DNA of 64,000 nt. It comes from Macropodus opercularis (lineage: Eukaryota > Chordata > Actinopteri > Anabantiformes > Osphronemidae). The notes below the pieces were generated by a model. That model was not told the DNA's origin and ran no database searches. It worked only from the letters and a program-made list of their open reading frames with translations. Made by a program: the position numbers and the translations under genes. The stretch lies in NCBI GenBank assembly GCA_030770545.1, contig CM061102.1, positions 4,515,501 to 4,579,500 of the forward strand. The letters are read 5' to 3'. This document shows, one piece after another, positions 60,637 to 64,000 of the stretch. Within the stretch, counting starts at the first letter, position 1. The number at the start of each line of letters is the position of its first letter.

Positions 60637-63600
60637 GTAGGATAATCCTCAAGTGTGTTCATGAGTGTGTGTGTGTGCATCCAGTACACTGTCTGTTGGA
60701 TTGTTTTCATTCCATGTGCACCGTTGCAACACGTGCCTGTTCAGGTGTATAAACATAGGTAATACTTTATTGTGTCACAGCGCAGAGAAGTTTTCTTCTT
60801 CTTTGCCGGAACAGAACCGTGACAAAAGTAACCTTAACATAATTTTTCATTTTGGTCTTAAACTGTCTGGGATTTTCCAGAGACGATGGTACTAGAGCCC
60901 AGGAAGATGATTAATGAGCCTGACTCTGACCCCGTCCATAATATCCCCGGAGCGTGTCCCATTTGACTGACATGCACAGGCGTCATGGCGACTTTTAGTG
61001 AAGTGCGACTCAGAGAAATGTCCTGGCAACAGTCTCTCATTGGCTGCGCTGCAGGATTGTTTATTTTTGCGTGTTTTTCTGTCTGTGAACTCACACGCCC
61101 ACGTTTTTGTGTGAACGTTATGTGGCACCAACACTGACAAGAGTCACATCACTGTCCAAGATAGGAGAGGTGCAGTGTGGGTAAGAAGGCCCTAGAGGCT
61201 GCAGAGAGGTCGGAGGTGATGTCGTCAGCGGCGTGCAACACGAGTCTGTGTGTGTATGTGAGAAGAAGCGTTTCATGCAAACACGGCCGCGCCGAAGGAG
61301 ACGCGTGGACGCACGTCGTCAGTGATTGACTTTTTCGTGCTTCTGGTTTGTTTTCTCCTGTGAACATGTTTATTTTCTCCTCTGACACGAGGAAGCAGCA
61401 GAAGTCCTGTCTAATCAATCAGTGTTTGTCGGCCTGTGTGGTCTGTGTCTGAGCTGCGGAGCGACGGGACACGATACCAACATATCTGCTCACATAGTTG
61501 ACATTGACTCTTCTCTGAAAGATAAACTAAATTCCTCCTCGGGTCATTGGTGATTGTACCTGTGTTCTCTGCTGGAGGTCTTCTCGTCTGCTACATCCTC
61601 CACATGTATGTTAGTGATGATTTCTTTTTTCTGCAGTATTACCTCTGCTCCCACGCCATTGAGGAAAACATTTTAATCCCTGCTTAGATGAAAAGATTTA
61701 TCGTCAATGTTTTTTCTAGAGAATTAACACAAACTAACAGATACAGTATATATTTAGTATAGATGCTTAACCGCTTTAACCAATCTCAAGTTTGATCCCT
61801 TAATCCTTGAGGTCATCTCCATGACGTCACGGTCTCAATCCTGAAATAGATTTTCAGCGTTCTTATGTGTATGCAGGGAGGCAGAGTAACAGCTTCACCT
61901 CCTGACACAGACAAGTGATGGTGATAACCAGAGGTGTGGGTCACTCAGTGGTTTTCAGCTGGACATGGTGTTTGCTGCTTTGTTCCAGCTCCTTGCTCAG
62001 CGCTTTCAGAAGAGCTGAACTATTACATTACTGGTGCTCTGGTAAAAAAAATGACTCGCTGAGTTATTTTAGACAAGTGTTGTTATTTTAGAGCAGCTGA
62101 TAAGCTATAAATGACCCCGGTCTGACCTGAATGCACTGAAACACATTAGCCAAATATTCCAGCATTTGAATAAACATATCCATCAGAACACTGATGTTTC
62201 TGGGAGGTGCTTAGAGAGACTGGGGCTAATGATGATCTATAGCCTGTGCGTGTCTCTAATATGTTTTTAATATGACTGTCTGAAAGGATTCTGCTGGTTT
62301 ATGGCTCCTACAGACTCTGGACACACAATGTTTGAGAGACGGCGTCACGCTGACTTTTAACCCAGATGTTTTTGAAGCTAGTGAAGTCACACACTGCTTT
62401 TTGAAAGAGACCATCTCTTTTAACTTGTATTAAATGTACCAGAGGTGTGTGCCCAAGTGCAACAACAGTTTTATCTTTAGCTGTGATGTTAATGTAATGA
62501 TAGGGACAGCAGTACAATCAGAGCACATGCGCTCGTGTGTTGGTGTGTGGTCCTGGAGCTTTACACCAGCACAGACAGGAAGGAAGTTGGTGCTTGAGGA
62601 TTTCCCTGCTAAAATGCTTCACGGCTAAAAAATTCTCTACATGTATGGGACGCTCAGCATCGAGGCCTCCTCTCAGCATGTGATCCAGCCTCCCATGACC
62701 TGTGGAGTTGTCTCTATGTCCATTAGCTGTTGTTTCCCTTCTCCATTCAGTTTGATGCTTTACACGGGAGCTGCTTCCCATATGCCCAGTTTCCCTCTAG
62801 TGCCCATCTGAGTGTTTTCACATTGGTGCTACTGCTGTCTGCTTTAGACGCTCTAGTCCCCAGAGTTTGAGTTGGTTGATGTTCGTGGACTGGACACGGG
62901 AAGTTGGTGTTGTTGTTGGACAGTGTGTGGGTTCTGAACTAGTCTGACCCACTTTCCTCTTGGCCCACTTTTCTAAGAGCAGCATTCCTCGACAGCTAGT
63001 ACAAGAATATTGACAGACATGCTGATATTGTTGATTCAGGTTCATTTGAACACATGGGCACAGTGTTGGCTCCCTCTGATGTTTTAGACTTGTGGTCTCA
63101 TGATATCGATACTAAAATAATAATACAAAATTGTGTCTACATACGTTTTTCATTTTACTTGCCCTATATTAAAAAGAAGCAGTTTAACCCAAATGCCAGG
63201 GCTCATGTGGTGCAGGCTCCATCTCCCAGCCCAGTGTTAAACAGAAATGACTCCCCATCATCAAGAAGTCACACTAGACCAAAAATGAACATATGTAGCT
63301 AAGATGAGAGAATCAGGGATCATCACAGGCGCAGTCAGAAAAGCTTAGAGTTTCACATCCAGCATTTGTTCTTAAACCCAAACGTGTTTAGCTGTGCAGC
63401 AGTAACTGATCATAATTTCCTCATCAGCAGCTTGTTTTTGCCTTGGCTGCAGGTGAGCACATAAGCAGATGTTGGGATGGGAATCCTGCAGCGTTGATCT
63501 CCAACATGCTTTTTGAGGAACTGGGCAACATATGGAAAAACTATGTGATTCATACTAAGCCGATCAGCCGTGTGTGGATATGTGGACCATTAAAAACAGA

Positions 63601-64000
63601 TAGTAGGAGCTTGGAATGTAGGGCAAGGTCACGCAGTGCCATCTGTTCAATGCTTTCATTTAATCTGCAGGTTTTCCATTAAGCTGACTGGTGGTGGCCG
63701 CTGCAGGTAACAAGCGACTGTCAATCTACTGTTACAGGATGAGAAATGCTTCTGGATTCTTCTGCACAGAGGCAAATTTCCATCTGAACTCCCTGCTTGT
63801 TCTAGTTTGGTGAGCCGTTGTTGAGGTGGCTGCACAGTCCAGAGGTGGAGACGTGCTCTGCGTGCGTGTGCTTCAGGCTCCAGCTGTAGACTCAAGCGAG
63901 CGTTTCTGAAAATAGATCAGGGACCAAGGAGACAGTGGCAGGGATGATGAAGAGGAGGGAGACGAAGGGAGGGGGCACGGCAAATTTAAAGAAAGAAAGC
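60637..64000. other. 3' end of window, no gene recognised
   Basis: 3.4 kb with scattered short open frames, none with matched splice signals and a recognisable protein. It is probably intronic to the plus-strand gene that begins at 54052. A purine-rich GA stretch ends the window (63930-64000). Confidence 0.4.

Overview
The window looks like genomic DNA of a ray-finned fish, probably a compact-genome teleost (percomorph-like is an inference). The coding regions are split by many GT-AG introns, often only 80-150 bp long. The encoded proteins match vertebrate families closely. The gene set is the one around human 13q12-q13 (FRY, ZAR1L, PDS5B, KL, RFC3, STARD13), packed into 64 kb. All family assignments are from recognition of the protein sequence; no database search was run.

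Layout. 1-16096 (+): the last 48 coding exons of fry (furry), about 2291 residues, with a 3'UTR to about 18.4 kb. 18844-20229 (-): zar1l, four exons, convergent with fry. 20230-21450: short gap where zar1l and pds5b diverge. About 21455-40253 (+): pds5b, with a non-coding first exon, a 4.8 kb first intron and 34 coding exons (1403 aa). 42750-48623 (+): klotho (kl), 13 coding exons (975 aa). 49152-51650 (-): rfc3, nine exons (356 aa), convergent with kl. 54052 to at least 58833 (+): in-frame phase-0 coding exons that I read as the 5' end of a DLC-family RhoGAP gene, most likely stard13. This is tentative, because no diagnostic SAM, RhoGAP or START domain lies in the window.

The genes do not form an operon or pathway; they are neighbours by ancestry. 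fry acts on NDR kinases and microtubules, zar1l in oocyte mRNA control, pds5b on cohesin, kl in FGF23/phosphate signalling, and rfc3 in PCNA loading. Compared with the human order, BRCA2 and N4BP2L1/L2 are absent between zar1l and pds5b, and the rfc3-stard13 block is inverted.

The most interesting observations are: two in-frame microexons (9 and 18 nt) and one GC-AG intron in fry; a 357-codon stop-free frame running in the -1 frame across the fry stop into the 3'UTR; a klotho in which three of four glycosidase catalytic positions are substituted, including the KL1 nucleophile motif; and a block-structured 22-unit Glu-Gln hexanucleotide repeat inside a predicted stard13 exon. I found no RNA genes, no intact mobile elements and no CRISPR arrays, and I see no clear new biological system.
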